Part shown: positions 23,073 through 30,922 of the stretch, piece by piece | Position numbering within the stretch: position 1 is the stretch's first letter | Layout of the letters: the number at the start of each line of letters is the position of its first letter | From: DRYM01 sp964526225 | GTDB lineage: Archaea > Thermoproteota > Thermoprotei_A > EX4484-217-1 | DNA length: 64,000 nt | Assembly: GCA_964526225.1 (NCBI GenBank) | Contig: CAZGLL010000006.1 | Coordinates: 1-64,000, forward strand | Reading direction: 5' to 3' | Program-made: the position numbers and the translations under genes | Notes under the pieces: generated by a model | Told to the model about the DNA's origin: nothing | The model's input: the letters and a program-made list of their open reading frames with translations, nothing else | Databases searched by the model: none

Positions 23073-23378
23073 TTACTTCTTAATTTTAGCTAATATTTCT
23101 TCCTTTGCCTTTTCCAAATCGGGTTTTAATTTCTCATTTAGAGGTATTTCACTAAGTACAAGTTCAACCTTACCGTCATCGTATTCAACAAAAACTTGAG
23201 GTAAAAATGTGAAACCATACTCATCCTTAGCTCCATAATGTGTTAGAAAAACGTAGTCCTCAAGCTTAATTTCGTAAGGCACTTTAAGTTCTTCTGAAAG
23301 TGTTTTGCAAAGTTTTTCAATAAATCTGTGTAATGGATGTGTTTTACTTGATACAGCAATTACTTTACTTATGCCCAT
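23073..23378 (-). CDS. conserved small archaeal protein, unknown
   Basis: The 101 residues start MGISKVIAVSSKTHPLHRF and show an alpha/beta pattern ending in a lysine-rich helix. I do not recognise the family. A longer frame begins with two GTG codons at 23393, but GGTG followed by TTTCAAGCT and then ATG (23378) is the better start. It is the first gene of a likely two-gene operon with the DUF2286-like gene. A C/D sRNA lies about 80 nt upstream of its start on the same strand. Confidence 0.65.
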   Translation of the reverse strand: MGISKVIAVSSKTHPLHRFIEKLCKTLSEELKVPYEIKLEDYVFLTHYGAKDEYGFTFLPQVFVEYDDGKVELVLSEIPLNEKLKPDLEKAKEEILAKIKK

Positions 23379-23457
23379 AGCTTGAAACACCACTTACTTA
23401 GGGACATGGAATAACATGCTAGTATTAAAACATTTCCCAAGCATAGAGAAGGAAGGG

Positions 23458-23514
23458 GGTCAGAAACATCCTATTAATCATTGCTCACTCATATCCCGGA
23501 TTCCTCATCATACC
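23458..23514 (-). ncRNA. box C/D sRNA, candidate
   Basis: On the reverse strand, box C ATGATGA (23511-23505) is followed by GGAATCCGGGAT, a D'-like ATGA, then C' AATGATT (23482-23476), an exact 12-nt guide AATAGGATGTTT, and D CTGA (23463-23460). The C-to-D length of about 52 nt is typical for archaeal guides. D' is non-consensus, so the second guide (next to D) is the more reliable one. It lies in the spacer between the divergent 101-residue protein and endonuclease IV-like genes. Confidence 0.7.
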
Positions 23515-23593
23515 CCGCTATTTCTCTTAGGCACAATCTGTTTTAAACAGTTTTCCAAATATAATTTAAGGCTGGAAATGTGGTGGGGGAGAT

Positions 23594-24448
23594 ATGGTTA
23601 GAATACGTTTCGGACCCGCAGGTAAACCTGTCACATATAAGGGTTCAACAATAGGGATACCTAGGTTCTTACACGAAATAGGGCTTGACGCGTTCGAATA
23701 CGAAGCTGTTAGAGGTGTTAGAATAAAGGAGGATCAAGCGAAAAAGCTAGGTGAGGAAGCTGAAAAATACGATGTAAAACTTTCGCTTCACGCTCCATAC
23801 TTCATAAACTTATCAGCTTTAAAGGAGGAAACAATACGTAAAAGCAAACTGAGGTTGATTGAAGCAGCTAAAGCCGCTTCGTGGATGAAAGCATACATAG
23901 TTGTTTTCCATCCGGGGTACTATCTTAAACAAACAGAAAAGGAAGCACTAAAAAAGGCTACTAAAGCGCTTAAAGAAGTTGAAGAAGAACTAAGAAACCA
24001 AGGTATAAAAGATGTCCTTTTAGGTGCTGAAACAACAGGGAAAAAATCTGAACTAGGTAGCTTAGAAGAAGTAGTAAAAATGTCTCAAGAAGTAGATATT
24101 GTAGTTCCAGTTATTGACTGGGCACACATACATGCTAGATCGGTAGGGTCTTTTATAACAACTGTAGACGACGTCATCAAGGTTATTGAGTACGTTGAGA
24201 AAAATGTTGGAGAAAAAGCTCTTAAACCAATGCATATGCATTTTTCAAAAATAATGTTTAAAGAATATGGCGAAAAAGAACATGTTGTTCTCTCAGACAA
24301 AAACTACGGACCCGATTTCGAAATAGTATGTGAAGGAATACTCGAAGTAGGTATAGACGCAGTAATAATATCAGAAAGCCCCATTCTTGAGCAAGACGCA
24401 TTACTTATGAAGAAAATATGTAGTGAAATCATGAATAGGAGGAAATAG
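23594..24448 (+). CDS. endonuclease IV-like (Nfo family) AP endonuclease
   Basis: The 284 residues form a TIM barrel of the AP endonuclease 2 family, which incises DNA at abasic sites with three metal ions. Visible ligand segments are KLSLHAPYFINL, VVFHPGYY, LLGAETTGK, VIDWAHIHAR, KPMHMHFSK and ISESPILEQD. The start ATG has GGGGGAG just before it. Length equals bacterial Nfo. It is followed after 1 nt by the phosphatidyltransferase gene whose ribosome-binding site it contains. Confidence 0.9.
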   Translation: MVRIRFGPAGKPVTYKGSTIGIPRFLHEIGLDAFEYEAVRGVRIKEDQAKKLGEEAEKYDVKLSLHAPYFINLSALKEETIRKSKLRLIEAAKAASWMKAYIVVFHPGYYLKQTEKEALKKATKALKEVEEELRNQGIKDVLLGAETTGKKSELGSLEEVVKMSQEVDIVVPVIDWAHIHARSVGSFITTVDDVIKVIEYVEKNVGEKALKPMHMHFSKIMFKEYGEKEHVVLSDKNYGPDFEIVCEGILEVGIDAVIISESPILEQDALLMKKICSEIMNRRK

Positions 24449-24449
24449 C

Positions 24450-25031
24450 TTGCTAACTAAACTAAGAGAAGTCGTTGCTGAGAAAATAACCTATCCTATT
24501 GCTAGGAAAATAGCTGCACTAAATATTTCACCAAATACCATAACGGTAGTAGGATTCGTAATATCAACAACATATCTTCCCTTAATAGCATATGGAAAAC
24601 CATTACTAGCATTGTTTGTCATCGCCCTTTCAGGAAGCATGGACATCTTAGATGGAGCAGTAGCAAAAATTACGGGTAAAACATCAAAGCTAGGATCGTT
24701 TCTTGATTCAACACTTGATAGAATTGAAGACATCATATTTATTTTCGGGCTGAGATTTCTCAAAATAGATGAGTTGCTCATATACTCTTTCTTAGCATTA
24801 TCATTAATGATAAGCTATATGCGTGCTAAAGGGGAATCCTTGGGCTTAAAAGTTGAGGGAAGAGGTATTGTTGAAAGAGCTGAAAGAATTATTCTAATAA
24901 TGACAATAATACTGTTTTCAATGATATCGTTCAATATAGCATTAGCGATAATGTACTTAGCTGTAATTTTAAGTTTAATTTCGTTTATTCAAAGATTTTA
25001 CTTTATAACTAAGTTTCTAAGACGAGAATAA
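24450..25031 (+). CDS. CDP-alcohol phosphatidyltransferase (archaetidyl-polar-head synthase)
   Basis: This membrane enzyme transfers a polar head group to CDP-archaeol. The family signature is complete except for one conservative change: Asp65, Asp68, Gly69, Ala72, Lys73 (usually Arg), Gly82, Asp86 and Asp90. About six hydrophobic spans cover 193 residues. Crenarchaeal homologues often make archaetidylinositol phosphate; that substrate is inference. It starts at TTG 24450 with AGGAGG 7 nt upstream, inside the end of the preceding gene. It overlaps the convergent TrmY-like gene by 34 nt. Confidence 0.88.
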   Translation: MLTKLREVVAEKITYPIARKIAALNISPNTITVVGFVISTTYLPLIAYGKPLLALFVIALSGSMDILDGAVAKITGKTSKLGSFLDSTLDRIEDIIFIFGLRFLKIDELLIYSFLALSLMISYMRAKGESLGLKVEGRGIVERAERIILIMTIILFSMISFNIALAIMYLAVILSLISFIQRFYFITKFLRRE

Positions 25032-25588
25032 ATGAAATACACAAGAAAAACTATTGTGTGGGAAGCAAGATAGCTTCTCCAACCAACACTTACATTCAAA
25101 ACATTAGATGCTAAATCAGATATTTCCTTAAAGAAGTCTTTAGGTACATCACGATGCCCTCCAAAGAGAACTATGATCTTATGTGGCATCTCACGTAACA
25201 GTTTGGTTTTATCAACTTTACATATGTCTACACCGTTCTCCGTTAAGTGAAGCACAAGATTATCTTTAACGTGTTGAAGCACTTCTTCTAAACAGGTCTT
25301 GACAAGCCCTTCATGCTTTATAAGATAAAGTAGAAGGGTGTATTCGTTCCGAACATGTACTTTAGGGATATGCTCAATATTTATTCGAAAAACCTTGTAT
25401 TCTGCTTTTTCACGAAAGACAACATAAACCATGTTGTTTATAATGTCCCCAATAGAAGATTTCTTCAGCCAGATGAGTTCTAGAACGGTTCTAGCTACAA
25501 TATCGAATCTTCTTGAATCAGATGAGTACGATTTAAAAGAGAAGTTTAAATTGTAGCTTTTATCATCAGCAATTATTGGTGTGATCAT
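24998..25588 (-). CDS. TrmY-like SPOUT methyltransferase
   Basis: TrmY methylates N1 of pseudouridine-54 in archaeal tRNAs. The 196 residues contain the family's RFDIVARTVLELIW start region, a NEYTLLLYLIK segment, and near the end VLFGGHRDVPKDF and VSVGWRSYLASHTIVFLVY, corresponding to the SAM-binding trefoil knot. The match is by pattern and is more divergent than for other calls here. Its ATG starts 1 nt after the stop of the eS26 gene, so the two are co-transcribed. Confidence 0.75.
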   Translation of the reverse strand: MITPIIADDKSYNLNFSFKSYSSDSRRFDIVARTVLELIWLKKSSIGDIINNMVYVVFREKAEYKVFRINIEHIPKVHVRNEYTLLLYLIKHEGLVKTCLEEVLQHVKDNLVLHLTENGVDICKVDKTKLLREMPHKIIVLFGGHRDVPKDFFKEISDLASNVLNVSVGWRSYLASHTIVFLVYFIYSRLRNLVIK

Positions 25589-25589
25589 T

Positions 25590-25880
25590 TTATATTTGTA
25601 CAGATGGTTTTTTCTTTCTCTCCTCTTCAGCTCTTACCTTAACTATACCTAAATATATTGCACATGAAACACAATAATACTTCTTTATAGGGTATCTCAT
25701 AATTATTGCTCCTTTCTTCTCAAGCTCTCTAGCTAATTGCGGATCAACAGGACTATACCATCTAGTAACAACTATTGCCTTATCTTCAGGAACCCATCTA
25801 CCGCATGAATCACACTGTACAAGCTCTACTCTCCCTTTAGCTCCCTTAGCTCTACCTCGACTCTTCCTCTTCTTAGGCAT
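25590..25880 (-). CDS. rps26e: 30S ribosomal protein eS26
   Basis: The 96 residues have the basic start MPKKRKSRGRAKG, a zinc site with VQCDSCGRWVPEDKAI and YYCVSCAIYLGIVK, and a lysine-rich end. This is eS26, a small-subunit protein found in Crenarchaeota and eukaryotes but not Euryarchaeota, which helps place the organism. It leads an operon with the TrmY-like gene. Confidence 0.95.
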   Translation of the reverse strand: MPKKRKSRGRAKGAKGRVELVQCDSCGRWVPEDKAIVVTRWYSPVDPQLARELEKKGAIIMRYPIKKYYCVSCAIYLGIVKVRAEEERKKKPSVQI

Positions 25881-25951
25881 TTTCTACCCCAGAATTCTTG
25901 CTAAAGTTTCTACTGCAACAACGCATTTTTATATTTTATCTACCCGAATAG

Positions 25952-27406
25952 CTAATATGTTTTAGCTAAACGTATTTTCGTTTTTGCCCCTTTTTCACAA
26001 ACAGGACACTTCGCACCTTCTACATTAACTTCTTCTAAGAAGTTCACAGGGGAACCTAGTGTTTTTGCTTCCAACACTTCTTCAAGACGTAAACCGCATT
26101 CCTCCATGCCGCACCATGGAAGCTCGACTATTCCCTTATTTTCCTTTAAAATGTTCCTTGCTTCATCAATTGTTTCTGCTTCTCTGACTTTATCTTTAAA
26201 CCAACTCCAAGCTCTCTTCTTAAGCTTCTCCTCGAAAAGTACCATAGCGTTTAGAATTTCATTTACTAAATGCTCTAACTTAACAATTTTTCTAACTCTA
26301 TCTATTCTATCAACTAGTGTAACTGTTTTATCTTTAACTTCTCTTTTCCCTATTTCCAATCGTAAAGGAACACCTCTCATTTCCCAGTCGTAGAATTTGT
26401 AGCCAGGAGTTACGTCTTCGCGAGTATCCACTTCTACACGTATACCTTCTTTCCTAAGATCTTCAACAATTTTCTCAGCATAGTTTAGAACTTCCCTCTT
26501 GATTTCGGGAGTAAATATCGGGATAACAATCACTTGTATAGGGGCGAATTTTGGAGGCAAAATAAGTCCTAAGTCGTCACCATGAATTGATATTAGAGCA
26601 GCAATAACTCTTTCAGAAATACCGTAAGATGTTTGCCATCCATAATCAACTGTTTCATCGGCTAACTGTATTCTTACTTCGAAGACTTTGGTGAAGTTTT
26701 GCCCTAAATTATGCACTGTACCTATCTGTAAAACCTTGCCATCAGGCATTACAGTATCAAAGGCTATAGTGTAAAGTGCTCCAGCAAACTTATCCCAATC
26801 AGGTCTCTTGGAAACAATGAAAGGTATGCCTAGGGTTTCAAAGAATTTCCTATAAATATTTACTGCCTCAATAACCTGTTTCTCAGCTGATTCGAAGGAT
26901 TCATGAAGAGTATGGGCTTCTTTAAACGTAGTTACTTCCCTAACTCTTATCATAGGACGTGTTGCTTTAGTTTCATATCTAAAAATACTCACTACCTGAT
27001 ATAGCTTCTTAGGTAATTGCTTATACGATTTAAACCAGTAGCTTTCATAGAGAGAAATTACTGTTTCACTTGTAGGTCTCAATGCAAGTTTTACATCAAG
27101 GTCTTCCTGACCACCCTTGGTAACCCAATATACTTCACCTCTAAATCCCTTAATATGCTCCTTCTCCTTAGATAAGAGATCTTCAGGTATTAGGAGAGGC
27201 ATAAGAATTTCTTCATGGCCTGTTTCGTCCAGAAGCTTTCTCATGGTCTCAATAACATACTTTCTAATTTTGAAACCATACGGTAACCAGACTCCACATC
27301 CTTTAACAGGATATCTTCCGTAATCGTAGATTTCCGCTTGCTCAATAATGTTGTCAAACCATCTCGGAAATGTTTGTCCTTCCTTTTTAACCCTCGTTTT
27401 CATCAT
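25952..27406 (-). CDS. proS: prolyl-tRNA synthetase, archaeal/eukaryal type
   Basis: This class II synthetase charges tRNA-Pro. The 484 residues include motif 1-2 regions (VSIFRYETKATRPMIRVREV), QIGTVHNLGQNF, the motif 3 region (SERVIAALISIHGDDLGL), an anticodon-binding domain, and a C-terminal zinc-binding extension (WCGMEECGLR, KCPVCEKGAKT) of the archaeal/eukaryal form. Start is at one of two adjacent ATG codons. Confidence 0.97.
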   Translation of the reverse strand: MMKTRVKKEGQTFPRWFDNIIEQAEIYDYGRYPVKGCGVWLPYGFKIRKYVIETMRKLLDETGHEEILMPLLIPEDLLSKEKEHIKGFRGEVYWVTKGGQEDLDVKLALRPTSETVISLYESYWFKSYKQLPKKLYQVVSIFRYETKATRPMIRVREVTTFKEAHTLHESFESAEKQVIEAVNIYRKFFETLGIPFIVSKRPDWDKFAGALYTIAFDTVMPDGKVLQIGTVHNLGQNFTKVFEVRIQLADETVDYGWQTSYGISERVIAALISIHGDDLGLILPPKFAPIQVIVIPIFTPEIKREVLNYAEKIVEDLRKEGIRVEVDTREDVTPGYKFYDWEMRGVPLRLEIGKREVKDKTVTLVDRIDRVRKIVKLEHLVNEILNAMVLFEEKLKKRAWSWFKDKVREAETIDEARNILKENKGIVELPWCGMEECGLRLEEVLEAKTLGSPVNFLEEVNVEGAKCPVCEKGAKTKIRLAKTY

Positions 27407-27464
27407 GTTAAACCCACATCCTCTAACGCACTTACATTATAATGTTTCATAAAGTAAAGCGTTT

Positions 27465-28253
27465 TTAATGCTTTAATATTTTTCTTGCATAGACAATGTA
27501 GCCTGTATGAACAATAGCCCACGTATTTGGCCTTACCTCTCCAGGAACAGTTTTGTACTGACGAACCATAGTATCGAATGCTTTAATGCTTACAAAACCC
27601 TTATGCTCTCTAAGCTTAGCTATTGTCTTAGATAGCTGCTCTATTGTAGGTATAAAAATAACTAAAGATCCTGCGGGTTTCAGAGCTTCATAAGCAACAT
27701 CTATAAGCTCCCAAGGCGTTGGTAAGTCGTAAAACACTGCATCAACATTCCTTTCATCTATACTGTCTCTAACGTCCTTATTCTTGAATACAACATAGTC
27801 TTTTAAACCAGCAAGCTCAACATTTCTCATAGCTACTTCAAGAAATTCCTTTCTAACTTCGTAAGTGTAAACTTTACCGTTAGGCTTAACGAAATTAGCA
27901 AGAGTTGCTGTTAACACGCCACTTCCAGTTCCTGCCTCAACAACTATAGATCCAGATGATATTCCTGAAATAAAAACTATGAATGAGAGATCCTTAGGGT
28001 AAATTATTTGCGTTATTCTTCTAAATTTCTCAATATAATCTGATAGTAGAGGCTTGAGAATGTACACTTTAAATCCAAGATTTGTTTTAACAAATGAACC
28101 GTAAGGCTTCCCTATTACATCGCTGAACATTACATAGCCTTTATCACTATCTAGCCTTCCACCACTCCTTACCTTAACAAGGAACTTCCTGTTCTCATCA
28201 AAATATAGTAGTACTATGTCGCCCTCCTTAACGATGTCACACATTTCTTCCAT
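27465..28253 (-). CDS. trmI: tRNA (adenine-N1)-methyltransferase TrmI
   Basis: Archaeal TrmI makes m1A at positions 57/58 of the T loop, a thermostabilising modification. The SAM motif VVEAGTGSGVLTATLA spans residues 104-119; YTYEVRKEFLEVA and VDAVFYDLPTPWEL follow as in the family. At 262 residues it has the usual length. A box C/D sRNA (28260-28315) ends only a few bases before its ATG, so the sRNA occupies its leader. Confidence 0.93.
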   Translation of the reverse strand: MEEMCDIVKEGDIVLLYFDENRKFLVKVRSGGRLDSDKGYVMFSDVIGKPYGSFVKTNLGFKVYILKPLLSDYIEKFRRITQIIYPKDLSFIVFISGISSGSIVVEAGTGSGVLTATLANFVKPNGKVYTYEVRKEFLEVAMRNVELAGLKDYVVFKNKDVRDSIDERNVDAVFYDLPTPWELIDVAYEALKPAGSLVIFIPTIEQLSKTIAKLREHKGFVSIKAFDTMVRQYKTVPGEVRPNTWAIVHTGYIVYARKILKH

Positions 28254-28259
28254 CCTTAC

Positions 28260-28315
28260 GGCTCAGCTCTGGTGTCACACATCACCAACTCAGTATTACC
28301 AACCTTCCTCATAGC
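28260..28315 (-). ncRNA. box C/D sRNA abutting trmI
   Basis: This is the most canonical guide RNA in the window. On the reverse strand it has C (ATGAGGA, 28312-28306), 12-nt guide AGGTTGGTAATA, D' CTGA (28293-28290), C' GTGATGT (28285-28279), 12-nt guide GTGACACCAGAG, and D CTGA (28266-28263). Both guide lengths are exactly 12. The 3' end lies within about 10 nt of the trmI start codon, so it is either processed from the trmI leader or has its own promoter. Confidence 0.85.
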
Positions 28316-28413
28316 CACTAGTATGATTTAGAAATAGTCCTATATAAGTTGAGTTTAAAAACACTTTAATGAGTAAATTATTGGACTAAAGGAAGCAGCA
28401 GGGTGAAAAAAGA

Positions 28414-28848
28414 ATGGAATATCTTATGTCGATTAAGCCTAAGTTCGCATATCAAATATTTACTGGGAAGAAGAAATTTGAGCTTAGAAGATATGTAGGT
28501 GTAGATATCAAGGAAGGATCAAAAATAATACTCTACGTTTCAGGAAATGTAAGAGCAATAATGGGAGAATTTACCGTAGGAAGAGTGATTAAGGGTTCAG
28601 CACTTTATGTATGGAATAAGGCATTAGAGTATGGAGATGTAGGCCTAGATGAGGATGATTGGCCATACATTAAGGGGTCAAAAATAGCGTTAGCCATCGA
28701 AGTGCGTGAACCTAAAGTGTATAGAAGATCTCTTATACTTAGCGAAATAAGGAAAATAATACCTAACTTCATGCCTCCACTAAGCTATAGAGTACTTTAC
28801 ATGAATGAACCATTACATATGATTATAGAAAAACTTAGAACCCTTTAA
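28414..28848 (+). CDS. ASCH/PUA-like domain protein (DUF365 type)
   Basis: The N terminus MSIKPKFAYQIFTGKKKFELRR is typical of ASCH domains, which bind RNA or nucleotides. KIILYVSGNVRAIMGEFTVG supplies the beta barrel core. The 144-residue length corresponds to the archaeal single-domain family often labelled DUF365. The role is unknown; RNA binding is inference from the fold. It is transcribed alone. Confidence 0.8.
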   Translation: MEYLMSIKPKFAYQIFTGKKKFELRRYVGVDIKEGSKIILYVSGNVRAIMGEFTVGRVIKGSALYVWNKALEYGDVGLDEDDWPYIKGSKIALAIEVREPKVYRRSLILSEIRKIIPNFMPPLSYRVLYMNEPLHMIIEKLRTL

Positions 28849-28880
28849 ACTCAAGTTTTCAAAAAACCAACCAGATTAAC

Positions 28881-29078
28881 TTAAATAGGTATCTTCGACC
28901 TCTTCGCTCTAAACCCTGAGAATAAGTATTCTTCTCCTCTAAGCCATAGCTCCTTCCTTAACAAGTCTCTTACAGCTATCCTTATTACTTCACTTCGTGA
29001 CGAATACCTTCCTATCTTAACTAATTCATCAAGTCCTTCAATGTATGTTTCAGGCATTTTAACTGTAACAAGCCTCAC
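28881..29078 (-). CDS. ribbon-helix-helix (CopG-type) DNA-binding protein
   Basis: The 65 residues contain the RHH pattern: strand RLVTVKMPETYIEGLDELV, helix-turn and RYSSRSEVIRIAVRDLL. Such proteins bind DNA as dimers of dimers and usually regulate their own or adjacent genes. It is divergent from the eS25 gene with a 140-bp shared control region, so autoregulation there is plausible but unproven. Confidence 0.85.
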   Translation of the reverse strand: MRLVTVKMPETYIEGLDELVKIGRYSSRSEVIRIAVRDLLRKELWLRGEEYLFSGFRAKRSKIPI

Positions 29079-29169
29079 AGTAACTCACCGTTAGCTATCC
29101 TTGGTATCTATTTGCTTTTAAAACCTAACTATCAGTAATACTGAAACGTAATACTGGCAATAATATAGT

Positions 29170-29178
29170 CTTATATAG
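29170..29178 (+). promoter_or_regulatory. TATA-like box of eS25
   Basis: CTTATATAG lies 40 nt before the eS25 start codon, the position expected for an archaeal TATA box with a short leader carrying GGGAGGGA. Assigned by sequence and spacing only. Confidence 0.45.
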
Positions 29179-29218
29179 CACTGTGAATATTATAACGGAG
29201 AGAGGGAGGGAAGAATAG

Positions 29219-29539
29219 ATGGGTGGAGTTCATAAGAAACCCATTTCAGCTATGGAGAAAAGAACTAGAAGAATGTTAGAGGAGAAGAAGAAAACGCAGT
29301 CCAAACCGCTATCTGAAACTGAAAAGAGAGAACGCTCAGTAATAGTAACTCCTGAATTATATAAGGCTGTTGAAAAGGAAATAAGAAATTACAAAGTAAT
29401 AACACCATATCTGATAATGTCTAAATTCGACATAACATATGGGAATGCGAAACGTGTGCTTAGCCAATTAGCCAAAAAAGGTATAATTAGAGAAGTTTCC
29501 AGGAACAGAAGAGTAATAGTCTATTTACCTGCTGCTTAA
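29219..29539 (+). CDS. rps25e: 30S ribosomal protein eS25
   Basis: The 106 residues have a lysine-rich N-terminal tail and a winged-helix core (VIVTPELYKAVEKEI, YLIMSKFDITYGNAKRVLSQL, KGIIREVSRNRR) characteristic of eS25. It is a small-subunit protein present in Crenarchaeota and eukaryotes. A purine-rich GGGAGGGA ribosome-binding site precedes it. Confidence 0.94.
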   Translation: MGGVHKKPISAMEKRTRRMLEEKKKTQSKPLSETEKRERSVIVTPELYKAVEKEIRNYKVITPYLIMSKFDITYGNAKRVLSQLAKKGIIREVSRNRRVIVYLPAA

Positions 29540-29589
29540 ATTCCAAAAATAGTTTTAAGAGATAAAGTAATATATTCGGAATTTTAAAC

Positions 29590-29961
29590 CTACACTTCTA
29601 TGTTTAAGAAGTCAGGAATAGTCTCAATATTTAGTATGGGAATAGCTACCCATCCGGGTCTTGTTCCTTCAGAGAGTTCCACTTTCTCCCCTGCTTCATC
29701 ACTCCTTATTAGGATGTAGTTTTTACCGCTATGCTTCAATACATCATTGACAACGCAGTAGTATAGTAACGGTAATCCATAGTACTTGTAATAGTCACGA
29801 AAGACCGCTAATAACCCATAAACCACTTTATTTTCTTTCCTAAACCTGATAACGTAAGGTGCTTGTCCTAAACTAGCAAGTGACATTGCAAACCGTGCTA
29901 TATCGTTTAATGAGGAAACTTTTATGCCAACAACTTTTTCGATACTGTATTTTTCTTCCAT
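29590..29961 (-). CDS. conserved hypothetical protein
   Basis: The 123 residues from ATG 29961 (AGGTG about 7 nt upstream) start MEEKYSIEKVVGIKVSS and include GQAPYVIRFRKENKVVYGLLAVF and LPLLYYCVVND. There is no signal peptide, metal site or recognised domain. A longer frame from 29982 would put the ribosome-binding site inside the gene. It lies between eS25 (convergent) and the nitrilase-like gene (same strand, about 95 nt upstream). Confidence 0.6.
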   Translation of the reverse strand: MEEKYSIEKVVGIKVSSLNDIARFAMSLASLGQAPYVIRFRKENKVVYGLLAVFRDYYKYYGLPLLYYCVVNDVLKHSGKNYILIRSDEAGEKVELSEGTRPGWVAIPILNIETIPDFLNIEV

Positions 29962-30056
29962 TAAGAAACACCTACAAACCATAATTGTTTAGGCTTCTAA
30001 GTTGTAGTAGGACTTAAAATAAATTTCTTTTAAGAAGAATTAAAATATTTGCTTAC

Positions 30057-30905
30057 CTATCTTCCATACTTCATAATTTTTGCTAATTCCCTGTATGCTT
30101 CGGCTAAGACATTATTGCTAACGCTACTTAAATTAACGACATCCATATCGCTATAGACGTTATTAAGATCCCAATATATTATTTTCTCCTCACTAACTGC
30201 TTCCTTCATTATTCCGGCAGGTGAAACTATAAGAGATGGTGTGGTATAGAACACTTCCCCATGGTACTCAACGATTCCTCCGCATAAAATAACAGGAGAT
30301 GATGTTTCTATAGCCCTAGCTAAAGCCAATGATTTAACAAGTAAGTGAGAATCTCCTTTTCTAAGTCTCCTCTTAAAGAATGCTACAAAAAACTCTGCAC
30401 CCCACGCTTTTTGTAGCTTAGCATACTCAGGTGCTAATAGATCAGTATCTATAAGAACACCTACACCATGTTTCTGAACCGTTAAGTCATTATTCTGAAC
30501 CCTGCCAGGCGAAAGACCTAATGCTGCTTCCTCTTTAGAAATAGTTACTTTTCTAACCTTGCCCTTAATTCTACCATCTGGAGTTATAAGCAAAGAGGTC
30601 ATGAAAAGTTTTGGTCCAGCTCTTTCAAGAATTCCTCCAACCATAATGTATATCGCATGTTCCTCAGCTATTTTAACGAGAGATTCAATAGCGTTTGAAG
30701 GTATTCGTCCAGCGTAGCTCCTAACTATAGCCTTTATTCTATTGAGTTGATAAATCCCTATTAAATCTGAAATGTTCATTAGCGGAGATATGCAAAGTAA
30801 TGTAGCATCTCTTCTACGGGCTTCATCAGCAGCATTGTTCACTTTTACAGTGTTGTACCTTCTAGCTAAAATCTTGTTTCTGTAATGGTAAACAGCTATT
30901 TTCAC
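30057..30905 (-). CDS. nitrilase-superfamily protein lacking catalytic residues
   Basis: The overall pattern (GGILERAGPKLFMTSLLITPDGRIKGKVRKV, then GVGVLIDTDLLAPEYAKLQ, ALARAIETSSPVILCGG) is that of carbon-nitrogen hydrolases, which use a Glu-Lys-Cys triad. A lysine is present (RKVTISKEE), but where active enzymes have ICYD with the nucleophilic Cys this protein has LIDTD, and no Glu is evident in the first motif. It is probably not a hydrolase and may bind a ligand or partner. It starts 17 nt after the stop of the reverse gyrase gene, so the two may form an operon. Confidence 0.75.
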   Translation of the reverse strand: MKIAVYHYRNKILARRYNTVKVNNAADEARRRDATLLCISPLMNISDLIGIYQLNRIKAIVRSYAGRIPSNAIESLVKIAEEHAIYIMVGGILERAGPKLFMTSLLITPDGRIKGKVRKVTISKEEAALGLSPGRVQNNDLTVQKHGVGVLIDTDLLAPEYAKLQKAWGAEFFVAFFKRRLRKGDSHLLVKSLALARAIETSSPVILCGGIVEYHGEVFYTTPSLIVSPAGIMKEAVSEEKIIYWDLNNVYSDMDVVNLSSVSNNVLAEAYRELAKIMKYGR

Positions 30906-30922
30906 TTAACACACCCCTTCTC

